DNA of 64,000 bases from Bradyrhizobium sp. RD5-C2 (GTDB taxonomy: Bacteria > Pseudomonadota > Alphaproteobacteria > Rhizobiales > Xanthobacteraceae), in contig NZ_BOVL01000021.1 in NCBI RefSeq assembly GCF_019972155.1, forward strand, positions 174,501 through 238,500, written 5' to 3'. Below are positions 8,941 to 17,651 of this stretch, in pieces. Under the pieces are notes generated by a model. The model searched no databases, was not told the DNA's origin, and worked only from the letters and a program-made list of their open reading frames with translations. The position numbers and the translations under genes are program-made. How positions within the stretch are numbered: position 1 is the first letter of the stretch; each line of letters opens with the position of its first letter.

Positions 8941-10458
8941 ATGATCATCAGCGGCGACAGACAGATCAGCTATAGCGACATTCACGCCCGCATCGCGCGG
9001 GCGGCGACCGGCTTCCGCGCGCTCGGCGTTCAGGGCGGCAAGCCGGTCGGCATGATGCTGCGCAACGATTTCGCGCTGTTCGAGGTGGTCGCAGCGTCAG
9101 CCGCACTCGGCAGTCCGGTGGTGCCGATCAATTGGCATCTGAAGGCGGACGAGGTCGCCTACATCCTGTCCGACAGCGGCGCCGACACGCTGGTTTGCCA
9201 CGCCGACCTGCTGCCGCAGATCCGCGACGGGCTGCCGCCGGAGATCAAGCTATTGGTCGTGACGACGCCGCCGGAGATCGCCGCAGCCTATGGCGTGGCG
9301 CCGGAACTCACGCACGCGCCCGATGGCGTCGCCGACTGGGACCAATGGCGCGACACCCATGCGCCGCTGACCGACGCTCCGCTCGGCGCCGCGCCGATGT
9401 TCTATACCTCGGGCACGACCGGACTGCCGAAGGGCGTGCGGCGCAAGCCGATGCATCCCGAGCAGTTGCCGGCGGCGGCCCGCATCGGTGCGCTCACCTA
9501 CGGCGTCAAGCCCGACGAAGATCAGGTGATCCTGATGAACGGGCCGATGTACCATTCGGCCCCGCATTCCTACGGCATGCTCGCGTTCCGCAACGGCTGC
9601 AGCATCGTGCTCGAACCGCGCTTCGATCCCGAGGATCTGCTGCAACTGACCGAGCGTCACCGCGTCACCCACATGCATATGGTGCCGACCATGTTCGTGC
9701 GGCTGCTGCGGCTGCCGGAGGAGACGCGGCGGCGCTACGACCTGTCGTCGCTGCGCTTCATCATCCACGGCGCGGCGCCCTGCCCGGTCGACGTCAAGCG
9801 CGCGATGATCGAGTGGTGGGGCCCCGTGATCAACGAATATCTCGGCTCGACCGAGACCGGCATCCCGGTCTGGCATTCGTCGGCCGAGGCGCTGGCCAAG
9901 CCCGGCACTGTCGGCCGCGCCATCGAGGGCGGCATCGTCAAGATCTTCCGGCCCGACGGCACGCAATGCGACGTCGGTGAGCCCGGCGAGATCTTCATGC
10001 GCCAAACCTTGATCTCGGATTTCGACTATCACCGTAATGCCAAGGCACGCGCCGAGGCCGATCACGACGGCCTGATCAGCGTCGGCGACGTCGGCTATCT
10101 CGACGCGGACGGCTATCTGTTCCTGTGCGACCGCAAGCGCGACATGGTGATCTCGGGCGGCGTCAACATCTATCCCGCCGAGATCGAGAATACCCTGATC
10201 GGCATGGCAGGCGTCCGCGATTGCGCGGTATTCGGCGTGCCCGACGACGAGTATGGCGAGCGGCTGTTCGCCTGCGTCGAGCCGGAAGCGGACAGCACGC
10301 TATCGATCGCGGCGATCCAGGAATTTCTGCGCGGCAAGCTCGCCAATTTCAAGGTGCCGAGGGACATCCGCTTCATGGACGCGCTGCCGCGCGAGGCCAC
10401 CGGCAAGATCTTCAAGCGCAAGCTGCGCGACCTCTACCGCGACGGACAGCTTCGCTGA
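8941..10458 (+). CDS. AMP-dependent acyl-CoA synthetase
   Basis: 505 residues of the ANL superfamily, activating a carboxylic acid to its CoA thioester through an acyl-adenylate. The P-loop core FYTSGTTGLPKGVRR, the A5 motif EYLGSTETGIP, the A7/A8 hinge GYLFLCDRKRDMVISGG and the catalytic Lys of ATGKIFKRKLR near the C-terminus are all present. The gene starts at ATG 8941 (MIISGDRQIS); the frame is open further upstream but that part overlaps the hydrolase gene. Chain length or aromatic preference cannot be told. It would feed products of the neighbouring hydrolase or monooxygenase into beta-oxidation. Confidence 0.85.
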   Translation: MIISGDRQISYSDIHARIARAATGFRALGVQGGKPVGMMLRNDFALFEVVAASAALGSPVVPINWHLKADEVAYILSDSGADTLVCHADLLPQIRDGLPPEIKLLVVTTPPEIAAAYGVAPELTHAPDGVADWDQWRDTHAPLTDAPLGAAPMFYTSGTTGLPKGVRRKPMHPEQLPAAARIGALTYGVKPDEDQVILMNGPMYHSAPHSYGMLAFRNGCSIVLEPRFDPEDLLQLTERHRVTHMHMVPTMFVRLLRLPEETRRRYDLSSLRFIIHGAAPCPVDVKRAMIEWWGPVINEYLGSTETGIPVWHSSAEALAKPGTVGRAIEGGIVKIFRPDGTQCDVGEPGEIFMRQTLISDFDYHRNAKARAEADHDGLISVGDVGYLDADGYLFLCDRKRDMVISGGVNIYPAEIENTLIGMAGVRDCAVFGVPDDEYGERLFACVEPEADSTLSIAAIQEFLRGKLANFKVPRDIRFMDALPREATGKIFKRKLRDLYRDGQLR

Positions 10459-10562
10459 ACGAGATGGCGGTGAGGCGAACGGCGTTTGAAACTTAGTTGC
10501 TGTTGCAAAACGCCGGCGATCGACGCAACGATGCCGGCGCATCCGAAGCCGGGATCATCGCC

Positions 10563-11648
10563 ATGAACGCCACTGACTTCATCGTCATCCGCAACGACCT
10601 GCAGCAATGCAAGGTGATCGAGACGCGATTGCCCGATGCCGCGGCGCTGCCGGTCGATGCGCTGCTGGTGAAAGTGACCCGCTTCGCCTTCACCGCCAAC
10701 AACATCACCTACGCCGTGATCGGCGAGCAGCTGAAATACTGGCAGCTGTTCCCGGCGCCCGAGGGGTACGGCATCATCCCGGTGTGGGGCTTTGGCGAGG
10801 TGCTGGCGTCGAAACATCCCATGATCGCAGCCGGCGAAACGCTGTTCGGCTATTTCCCGATGGCGACCCATCTGGTGATCGAGGCGGCCGATGTCAGCAA
10901 GCGCGGCCTGCGCGACGGCGCCGCGCACCGGCAGGAGGTCTCGCCGGTCTACAATGCCTATGCCCGCGTCTCCGGCGATCCGACCTATGCCGGCCAGCAG
11001 GGCGATTTCCGCGCGCTGCTGCTGCCGTTGTTCATGCTGTCGTTCCTGGTCGACGACGCCCTCGCCGAGAACGCGTTCTACGGCGCACGCCGCGTCATCC
11101 TGTCGTCGGCCTCGAGCAAGACCGCGTTCGGGCTCGCCCATCTGCTGCACAAACGCGGCATCCGGGTGATCGGGCTGACCTCGAAGGGCAATGTCGATTT
11201 CGTCACCTCGCTCGGCTGCTATGACGACGTCGTCACCTATGACCAGGTCGCCGCGATCCCGGCGGCTGAGCCCACGGCCTATGTCGACATGGCCGGCAAC
11301 AGTGCGCTGCGCGAGACCCTGCACCGGCACTTCGGTGCGCAGATGGTCTATTCCGGCCGGGTCGGGCTCACCCATCGCGCGAGCGAGCCGGATGAGCCGA
11401 CGCTGCCCGGTGCCAAGCCGGTGTGGTTCTTCGCGCCCGACCAGATCCGCAAGCGCGCCAAGGAATGGGGTCCCGGCGGCATCGACCAGCGGTTCGGCGC
11501 CGCATGGACGGAGCTCGTGCCGCACCTGCCCAACTGGCTCGATGTCGTCGAGCGGCGCGGCCCGGCCGCGGTGCGCGAGGCCTATCTCGATACCCTGCAG
11601 GGCCGCGTTCCGCCGGATCAAGGCCTGATCCTGTCGCTGGCCGAATAG
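10563..11648 (+). CDS. DUF2855 family protein (MDR-like)
   Basis: 361 residues. The first half resembles the GroES-like domain of medium-chain dehydrogenases (LLVKVTRFAFTANNITYAV), and the middle has a Rossmann-like stretch (RRVILSSASSKTAFGLAHLL), as in DUF2855 proteins, whose activity is not established. It sits between the acyl-CoA synthetase and flavin monooxygenase genes. That placement suggests a role in the same oxidative catabolism, possibly as an enoyl or quinone-type reductase, but that is inference. ATG 10563 is preferred over an upstream in-frame TTG at 10497. Confidence 0.7.
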   Translation: MNATDFIVIRNDLQQCKVIETRLPDAAALPVDALLVKVTRFAFTANNITYAVIGEQLKYWQLFPAPEGYGIIPVWGFGEVLASKHPMIAAGETLFGYFPMATHLVIEAADVSKRGLRDGAAHRQEVSPVYNAYARVSGDPTYAGQQGDFRALLLPLFMLSFLVDDALAENAFYGARRVILSSASSKTAFGLAHLLHKRGIRVIGLTSKGNVDFVTSLGCYDDVVTYDQVAAIPAAEPTAYVDMAGNSALRETLHRHFGAQMVYSGRVGLTHRASEPDEPTLPGAKPVWFFAPDQIRKRAKEWGPGGIDQRFGAAWTELVPHLPNWLDVVERRGPAAVREAYLDTLQGRVPPDQGLILSLAE

Positions 11649-11760
11649 GCGATATCCCGTCGCGCCCTTTCTGCGGCCTCGCCAATGGGTATAGGCTTGC
11701 CGGCAAGGGAACGCCGCCAAGAAGAACGTCACCAAGGCGGCCGATGACGAGAAACGCTCA

Positions 11761-13548
11761 ATGCTCGACAAGACGGACGATATTTCGGTCGCCGCCGACA
11801 ATTGGCTTGTGCAGTTCGAGGATGCGCTGGCGGGCCCCGACGATGTGCTGCTGAAGCCGCTGTTCCATCCCGAGAGCTATTGGCGCGACGTGCTGGCGCT
11901 GAGCTGGAACATCCAGACCGTCAACCGCGCCTTTGCCATCATCGAGGAATTGCCCGCGCATGCCCGCCGCAGTGCGCCGCATGACTTCCGCATCGATGCC
12001 GAGCGCGCGCCGCCCCGCCGGGTGATGCGCGCCGGCACGAACGCGATCGAGGCGATCTTCAAGTTCGAAACCGCTGTCGGCCGCGGCCACGGCATTGTGC
12101 GGCTGATCCCTGACGCCGCCGACGGCGATCGGCTGAAGGCCTGGACGTTGCTGACCGCACTAGAGGAGTTGAAGGGGTTCGAGGAGCAGCAGGGACGCAC
12201 AAGGCCGCGTGGACAAGCCTATTCCCGCGATTTCCGCGGACCCAACTGGCTCGACCTGCGCAGGGCGTCCGCCAAATATGCCGGCCGCGACCCCGATGTG
12301 CTGGTGGTCGGCGGCGGACAGGCCGGGCTTGCGATCGCCGCCCGGCTGCAACAGCTCAAGATCGATACGCTGATCGTCGACCGCGAGGCGCGCGTCGGCG
12401 ACAATTGGCGCAAGCGCTATCACGCGTTGACTCTGCACAACCAGGTGCAGGTCAATCATTTGCCCTACATGCCGTTCCCGCCGAACTGGCCGACCTATAT
12501 CCCGAAGGACAAGCTCGCCAACTGGTTCGAATCCTATGTCGATGCCATGGAGCTGAACTTCTGGACCGGTACGGAATTCGTCGGCGGCAGCTATGACGAG
12601 GCAAGGGGACGCTGGACCATCGAGCTGCGCCGCGCCGACGGCACGACGCGGAAACTGCAGCCGCGCCATGTCGTGATGGCGACCGGCGTCAGCGGCATCC
12701 CGAGCGTGCCCGATATCCTCGGCTTGAAGACTTTCTCCGGCAAGGTGCTGCACTCCAGCGGTTACGAGGACGGCGAGCATTGGGCGGGCAAGCGCGCGCT
12801 TGTCATCGGCACCGGCAACAGCGGCCACGACATCGCGCAGGATCTGCATTCCTCCGGCGCCGAGGTCACCTTGGTGCAGCGCTCCTCGACGCTCATCACC
12901 AATATCGAACCGTCGGCGCAGCTGGCCTATGCCGCCTACAATGAAGGCTCGCTCGAGGACAACGACCTGATCGCGACCTCGATGCCGCTGGCGCTCGCCA
13001 AGCGCAGCCATGTGCTGATCACCGAGCAGTCGAAGGAGCTCGACAGGCCGCTGCTCGACGGCCTCGCGCGCAAGGGCTTCAAGCTCGATTTCGGCGACGG
13101 CGGCACCGGCTGGCAGTTCAAATACCTGACCCGCGGCGGCGGCTACTACTTCAACGTCGGCTGCTCCGATCTCGTCGCGAGCGGCGCGATCGCGCTGAAG
13201 CAGTTCGCCGACATCGAGACCTTCGTGAGCGAAGGCGCGCGGCTGAAGACCGGCGAGACGGTGACCGCCGACCTGATCGTGCTCGCGACCGGCTACCGGC
13301 CGCAGGAAGAGCTGGTGAAGAGACTGTTCGGCGAGGCGATGGCCGCGCGCGTCGGCCCGATCTGGGGGTTCGGCGACGGCCAGGAGCTGCGCAACATGTA
13401 CACCCGCACGCCGCAGCCCGGCCTGTGGTTCATCGCCGGCAGCCTCGCGCAATGCCGCATCAACTCGCGCTATCTCGCGCTGCAGATCAAGGCGATCGAG
13501 GAAGGACTGTTGCCGCGCGACGTCGGGCCTGTGGCGAGGTTGACATAA
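11761..13548 (+). CDS. Class B flavin-dependent monooxygenase with N-terminal NTF2-like extension
   Basis: 595 residues. Residues 1 to about 150 form a small alpha/beta region resembling an NTF2/SnoaL fold. The rest is a two-dinucleotide-domain monooxygenase: FAD site VVGGGQAGLAIAARL at about 182-196 and NADPH site VIGTGNSGHDIAQDL at about 348-362. The FMO-type fingerprint FSGKVLHSSGY runs from Phe325 to Tyr335 and ends in Tyr rather than the Trp-Pro of classical Baeyer-Villiger enzymes. The ATG motif of LVLATGYRP is near the C-terminus. It probably oxygenates a ketone, amine or sulfur atom. With hydrolase and acyl-CoA ligase genes in the same series, a ketone-to-ester-to-acid route is possible but unproven. 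Confidence 0.8.
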   Translation: MLDKTDDISVAADNWLVQFEDALAGPDDVLLKPLFHPESYWRDVLALSWNIQTVNRAFAIIEELPAHARRSAPHDFRIDAERAPPRRVMRAGTNAIEAIFKFETAVGRGHGIVRLIPDAADGDRLKAWTLLTALEELKGFEEQQGRTRPRGQAYSRDFRGPNWLDLRRASAKYAGRDPDVLVVGGGQAGLAIAARLQQLKIDTLIVDREARVGDNWRKRYHALTLHNQVQVNHLPYMPFPPNWPTYIPKDKLANWFESYVDAMELNFWTGTEFVGGSYDEARGRWTIELRRADGTTRKLQPRHVVMATGVSGIPSVPDILGLKTFSGKVLHSSGYEDGEHWAGKRALVIGTGNSGHDIAQDLHSSGAEVTLVQRSSTLITNIEPSAQLAYAAYNEGSLEDNDLIATSMPLALAKRSHVLITEQSKELDRPLLDGLARKGFKLDFGDGGTGWQFKYLTRGGGYYFNVGCSDLVASGAIALKQFADIETFVSEGARLKTGETVTADLIVLATGYRPQEELVKRLFGEAMAARVGPIWGFGDGQELRNMYTRTPQPGLWFIAGSLAQCRINSRYLALQIKAIEEGLLPRDVGPVARLT

Positions 13549-13555
13549 CCGTCAT

Positions 13556-13650
13556 CGTCATTCCGGGATGCGCGGAGCGCAGGCCCGGAATCCATAACCA
13601 CGATCGGGAGTATGGATTCCGGGCTCGCGCTACGCGCGCCCCGGAATGAC
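13556..13650. repeat. Extragenic palindromic repeat
   Basis: GGAATCCATAACCACGATCG is mirrored by GAGTATGGATTCC, inside a larger imperfect palindrome beginning CATTCCGGGATGCGCGGAG and ending CCCCGGAATGAC. The 3' end stays in frame with the next gene and would add a false leader to it (MTKRERGRT). Confidence 0.7.
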
Positions 13651-13672
13651 GAAAAGAGAGAGGGGACGAACA

Positions 13673-14650
13673 ATGCCAACCATCCTCGGCACCGGCGAGC
13701 ATCGCTACCGCGTGGTGGAGAACTTCGCAAAACTCCCCGACGGCTGGAGCCTGACGGATGTCGCCTCCGTCGCGGTCGACAGCAAGGACCGCGTCTATGT
13801 CTTCAACCGTGGCGAACACCCGATGGTGGTGCTCGACCGCGAGGGGAATTTCATCCGGAGCTGGGGCGAAGACGTGTTCGCGCGCGCCCACGGCCTGCAT
13901 ATCGACGCCGACGACAATCTCTATTGCACTGACGACGGCGACCACACCGTGCGCAAATGCTCCACCGACGGCAAGGTGCTGCTGACGATCGGCATCCCGA
14001 ACAAGCCGGCGCCATTCATGAGCGGCGAGCCGTTCCATCGCTGCACCCATACCGCGCTGTCGCCGAGCGGCGAGATCTATGTCTCCGACGGCTACGGCAA
14101 TGCCTGCGTCCACAAATACACGCCGGACGGCAGGCTGATCAAAACCTGGGGCGAGCCCGGCACCGATCCCGGCCAGTTCAACATCGTGCACAACATCGCG
14201 ACCGACGCCGATGGCTGGGTCTATGTCGCCGACCGCGAGAACCACCGCGTCCAGGTGTTCGACGGCAACGGTAAATACGAGACGCAGTGGAACAATCTGC
14301 ACCGGCCCTGCGCGCTGTGCTGCTGCGGTGGCGGCAAGCAGCCGAATTTCGTGATCGGCGAGCTCGGCCCCGGCATGGCCGTCAACCGCAAGGTGCCCAA
14401 TCTCGGCCCACGGCTGTCGATCGTGGATCATACCGGCAAACGCATCGCCCGGCTCGGCGGCGAGCACGGCCCCGGCGTCGAGACCGGCAAATTCCTGGCG
14501 CCGCACGGCATCGCGCTGGATTCGCGCGGCGACATCTATATCGGCGAAGTCGGCGTCACCGACTGGAAGACCAGCTTTCCGGACACCGAGATGCCGGCCG
14601 CGGTGCGCGTGACGCGATGCTTGCAGAAGCTGGAGCGGGTGACGGCGTAG
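13673..14650 (+). CDS. NHL-repeat beta-propeller protein (peptidyl-hydroxyglycine lyase-like)
   Basis: 325 residues made of NHL-type blades: VAVDSKDRVYVFNRGEHP, LHIDADDNLYCTDDGDH, IATDADGWVYVADRENHR and IALDSRGDIYIGEV are four recognisable repeats. It resembles bacterial proteins annotated as peptidyl-alpha-hydroxyglycine alpha-amidating lyase family, but the actual reaction is unknown. A C-x-C-C-C cluster (ALCCCGG) in the middle is unusual. No signal peptide is seen. ATG 13673 follows GAGAGGGG; the longer frame from 13646 starts inside an extragenic repeat. It ends the catabolic gene series. Confidence 0.75.
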   Translation: MPTILGTGEHRYRVVENFAKLPDGWSLTDVASVAVDSKDRVYVFNRGEHPMVVLDREGNFIRSWGEDVFARAHGLHIDADDNLYCTDDGDHTVRKCSTDGKVLLTIGIPNKPAPFMSGEPFHRCTHTALSPSGEIYVSDGYGNACVHKYTPDGRLIKTWGEPGTDPGQFNIVHNIATDADGWVYVADRENHRVQVFDGNGKYETQWNNLHRPCALCCCGGGKQPNFVIGELGPGMAVNRKVPNLGPRLSIVDHTGKRIARLGGEHGPGVETGKFLAPHGIALDSRGDIYIGEVGVTDWKTSFPDTEMPAAVRVTRCLQKLERVTA

Positions 14651-14673
14651 TTTTGTAAAGGCCGCCCTTTGTC

Positions 14674-14785
14674 TTACCCCGTCACCCTGAGGAGCGCGCA
14701 TTGCGCGCGTCTCGAAGGGTCGACGGCCCGGCTGGTGGCCGTGCATCCTTCGAGGCTCGCAAGAGCTCGCACCTCAGGATGACGG
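14674..14785. repeat. Extragenic palindromic repeat, family B copy
   Basis: It begins CCCGTCACCCTGAGGAGCGC and ends CACCTCAGGATGACGGGTC, with a centre reading CGGCCCGGCTGGTGGCCGT. The same layout recurs at 54024-54160. It lies between two convergent genes (NHL protein and ClC channel). Confidence 0.75.
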
Positions 14786-14808
14786 GTCGAAGAGCGCGCC
14801 CGCGAAAA

Positions 14809-16569
14809 TCAAATCTCGCCGATCACCTCGCGGCGGCGCTGCTCGGATTCTTCCGCGTAGCGGCGCATCGCGTGCGCTTCGGTGAGGAGGCCGATCGGCC
14901 GCCGGTCGCCGTCGTCCTCGACCACGGCGAGCGATTCCGCTTCGGCGGCGTCGAACACCGCGATCGCCTCCTGCACGTTCATGGCGGGATGCAGCACCAC
15001 ATCGGAATAGCGCAGGATGCCGGCAAGCCCCTTGTCGGCCTCGAGATCGGGCGCGTGCGCTTCCGCGACCAGCGCGAGCCCGGCATAACGTCCCTCGCCG
15101 TCGACCGCGACGACCTGGGTCTTCGATCCGGGAGGGAATTCCTCGCGAAACGCCTCGATCGGCATCGCGGCGTTCACCGTCGTCATGTCCTGCCGCATCA
15201 TCTTGCCGACCGTGAGATCGCGGATCCAGCCGATATCGGCGGCGCTGCGGATGGTCTCGCCGCGCAGATGCAGCCGCCAGGTCGCGAATGAATAGCCGAA
15301 CAGCTCGCGCGTGATCGTGGTCGAGATGATGACCGCGACCAGCACCGCGGTGGTGAGCCAGAGATTGCCGGTGGATTCCAGCGCGATGAACGACATCGTC
15401 AATGGACCGCCGATCACCGAGGCCGACAGCGCGCTCATGCCGATCACAGCATAGGCGTTGGGATCGAGATTGAGCCCCGGCCACACGATGTCGACGCCGG
15501 CCGCGAACAGCCGGCCGTCGAGCGCACCCATGAACAGCGTGGCGAAGAACAATCCGCCGCGGAAACCCGAGCCGAGCGACACGATCGAGGCAACCGCCTT
15601 CAGCGCGAACACGCCGGCGATGAAGGTGAGCGGCATCGCCACGATGCCGGCGAAGCGCAGCGCGCCATGGCCCGACGACATCACCTGCGGCGTCAGCAGC
15701 GCCATGGCGCCGACCGCTAGCCCGCCGAGCGCCGGCCGCAGCGGCGGCCAGAGCCGGGTCTTGGCGAGCAGCGTCTCGCACAGCGCCACCCCGCGCATGA
15801 TCGCAATGCCGGTCAGGGCCGCGACCACGCCGAGCAGCGCGGCGATCGCAAGATCCCGCCCGAGCACGTCGCCGACGGTTCCGACGCCGACGCCGAGCGG
15901 CAGCGGCTCGAAGGCATGGGCGACGAAATAGCCGGTCACCGCCGCCACGCCGACCGGGGTCAGACTCGCCGGCGTATAACCGCCGATCACAAGTTCGAAA
16001 GCATAGAACGCGCCGGCCAGCGGCGCGCTGAAGGCCCCGGCGATCGCCGCCGCCGCGCCGCAGCCGACCATGATCCGCTGGTCGTTGCGGCGGAGATGAA
16101 AGCCGCGGCCGAGCGAGGCGGCCAGACCGCTGGACAACTGGGTATAGCCGGCCTCGAGCCCGACCGAGCCGCCGACGCCACTCGACCAAATCGTCTGCAG
16201 CGCCACGATCACGCTGCCGCGGAACGACATCCGGCCGCCATACAGCGCGTTGGCCTCGATCGGGTCGATTTCCCGGGCCGGCCGGACCCGGAGCAGCAGC
16301 AGGAATGCTACGCCAAGCACCAGTCCGCCAACCGTGGGAACCACGAGCGCCCGCGCGGGATCGATGCTGAGCTGGCTCGACAGCCGTTCGCCCAGCGGCA
16401 GATTGAACAGCACCGAATGCAATACCGTGACCAGGCTGCTCATGACCGCGACCACGAGGCCGCCGATGGCGCCGATCAGCACCGCCAGCACCACGAGGCT
16501 CGTCTCGTGCGCACGCACGAATGCGCGCAATCGGCGCGGCGCCTCGAGATAGCTTGTGGTCGTGGTCAT
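14809..16569 (-). CDS. ClC-family chloride channel/transporter with C-terminal CBS domains
   Basis: 586 residues: about ten or more hydrophobic helices to residue ~430, then a cytosolic CBS pair (one CBS is clear around DLTVGKMMRQDMTTVNAAMP, the second near LRYSDVVLHPAMNVQEAI). ClC landmarks are present in divergent form: the gating Glu lies in GSVGLEAGYTQ, where E. coli ClC has GREGPTVQ, and GSGFRGGLFFATLFMGAL and IGMSALSASVIGGPLT match the later filter helices. The first filter element GSGIP is not recognisable; the corresponding place reads EIDPIEANAL. It would move Cl- or another anion across the inner membrane, with the CBS part sensing nucleotides. Confidence 0.85.
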   Translation of the reverse strand: MTTTTSYLEAPRRLRAFVRAHETSLVVLAVLIGAIGGLVVAVMSSLVTVLHSVLFNLPLGERLSSQLSIDPARALVVPTVGGLVLGVAFLLLLRVRPAREIDPIEANALYGGRMSFRGSVIVALQTIWSSGVGGSVGLEAGYTQLSSGLAASLGRGFHLRRNDQRIMVGCGAAAAIAGAFSAPLAGAFYAFELVIGGYTPASLTPVGVAAVTGYFVAHAFEPLPLGVGVGTVGDVLGRDLAIAALLGVVAALTGIAIMRGVALCETLLAKTRLWPPLRPALGGLAVGAMALLTPQVMSSGHGALRFAGIVAMPLTFIAGVFALKAVASIVSLGSGFRGGLFFATLFMGALDGRLFAAGVDIVWPGLNLDPNAYAVIGMSALSASVIGGPLTMSFIALESTGNLWLTTAVLVAVIISTTITRELFGYSFATWRLHLRGETIRSAADIGWIRDLTVGKMMRQDMTTVNAAMPIEAFREEFPPGSKTQVVAVDGEGRYAGLALVAEAHAPDLEADKGLAGILRYSDVVLHPAMNVQEAIAVFDAAEAESLAVVEDDGDRRPIGLLTEAHAMRRYAEESEQRRREVIGEI

Positions 16570-16761
16570 CGGCAGGGTCCGTCACTGGCCGACAGGGCCT
16601 TGCGGCTCCCTTTACGGGCCTCGCGGGCGGGAGGCAATCGGGGCAGGAACAGGGCAGGGCATGGCGGATAAGCCGCTCATTGCTCTTCACAATCCCGTCA
16701 CGCTGCCTGTAGTATGTGAGTGCATGCTGCTTCGCAGCTAATGGGAGATCAGGAGCGTTAT

Positions 16762-17319
16762 TTGAACGCACATGTCTCGCAAGGCGGTTGGCCGGTGCTG
16801 GTCTTGAATGCGGACTTCCGGCCGCTGAGTTATTACCCGCTGTCGCTCTGGTCCTGGCAGGACGCGATCAAGGCGGTGTTCCTCGATCGTGTCAACATTG
16901 TCGAATATTACGACCGCGCGGTACGAAGTCCTTCCTTCGAAATCCAACTGCCGAGCGTCGTATCCCTCAAGTCATTCGTCAAGCCGACCACCCACCCCGC
17001 CTTCACCCGGTTCAACGTTTTCCTTCGCGACCGATTCAGCTGCCAATACTGCCTGTCGGGCGACGACCTCACCTTCGATCACATCATTCCGCGCAGCAAG
17101 GGTGGCCAGACCACCTGGGAGAACGTCGTCGCCGCCTGCTCGCCCTGCAATCTGCGCAAGGGCAATCTGACGCCGCAGCAGGCCAAGATGTTTCCGAAGC
17201 AGACGCCCTACGCGCCGACGGTGCATCAACTCCACCGCAACGGCCGGCTGTTCCCGCCGAACTATCTGCACGAGAGCTGGCTCGATTATCTCTACTGGGA
17301 TACTGAGCTCGATCCGTAG
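16762..17319 (+). CDS. HNH endonuclease domain protein
   Basis: About 185 residues. An HNH/McrA-type zinc finger occupies the second half: CQYC and CSPC pairs frame DHIIPRSKGG with its His and the central Asn of WENVVAAC. The N-terminal half (VLVLNADFRPLSYYPLSLWS) is typical of a widespread single-copy alphaproteobacterial HNH family of unknown physiological target. Start choice: TTG 16762 is placed 6 nt after AGGAG and gives an MNAHVSQGG start; ATG codons at 16720 and 16741 lack a ribosome site. Confidence 0.8.
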   Translation: MNAHVSQGGWPVLVLNADFRPLSYYPLSLWSWQDAIKAVFLDRVNIVEYYDRAVRSPSFEIQLPSVVSLKSFVKPTTHPAFTRFNVFLRDRFSCQYCLSGDDLTFDHIIPRSKGGQTTWENVVAACSPCNLRKGNLTPQQAKMFPKQTPYAPTVHQLHRNGRLFPPNYLHESWLDYLYWDTELDP

Positions 17320-17379
17320 GGCGCGCTGGCGGCGCGGAGGATATGTGCCGGGACTCGTCGGAGCGGCACTCGCTCAGGG

Positions 17380-17562
17380 ATGAACGACGATCAGACCAAA
17401 CGTTGGTTGCGACTGCAGCACCGCCTCGTGTTCCGGCACCGCGCCTTCGCCATGGCGTTGACGCGCGTTGCCGAAGTGAACGACGCCGTTATGCGCGGTG
17501 ATATCTATGTCGGCGGCCTCGCCGGCGAGGACTGGAGCCGGTTGATGCACGACTTCGGTTGA
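17380..17562 (+). CDS. Small hypothetical protein (60 aa)
   Basis: A short basic N-terminus (TKRWLRLQHRLVFRHRAF) followed by an acidic, glycine-containing end. Third-codon GC and codon choice look like those of neighbouring real genes, but no family is recognised and no clear ribosome site is seen. It follows the HNH gene by 60 bp and precedes a convergent MFS gene. It could be a genuine small protein or chance. Confidence 0.4.
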   Translation: MNDDQTKRWLRLQHRLVFRHRAFAMALTRVAEVNDAVMRGDIYVGGLAGEDWSRLMHDFG

Positions 17563-17651
17563 GAGCGGGCAGCGCGCTGCGTCGAGCAGTTATCGCGCGG
17601 TCACCCGTCTTTGGTCATCGCGGGACCTTATTCGACCGTTGGAGCGCGTCA

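Noticed and set aside
14774..16771. 665-codon minus-strand frame overlapping the ClC gene
   Set aside because: Arg/Ala/Gly-rich shadow of the ClC gene in another frame, with no recognisable domain.
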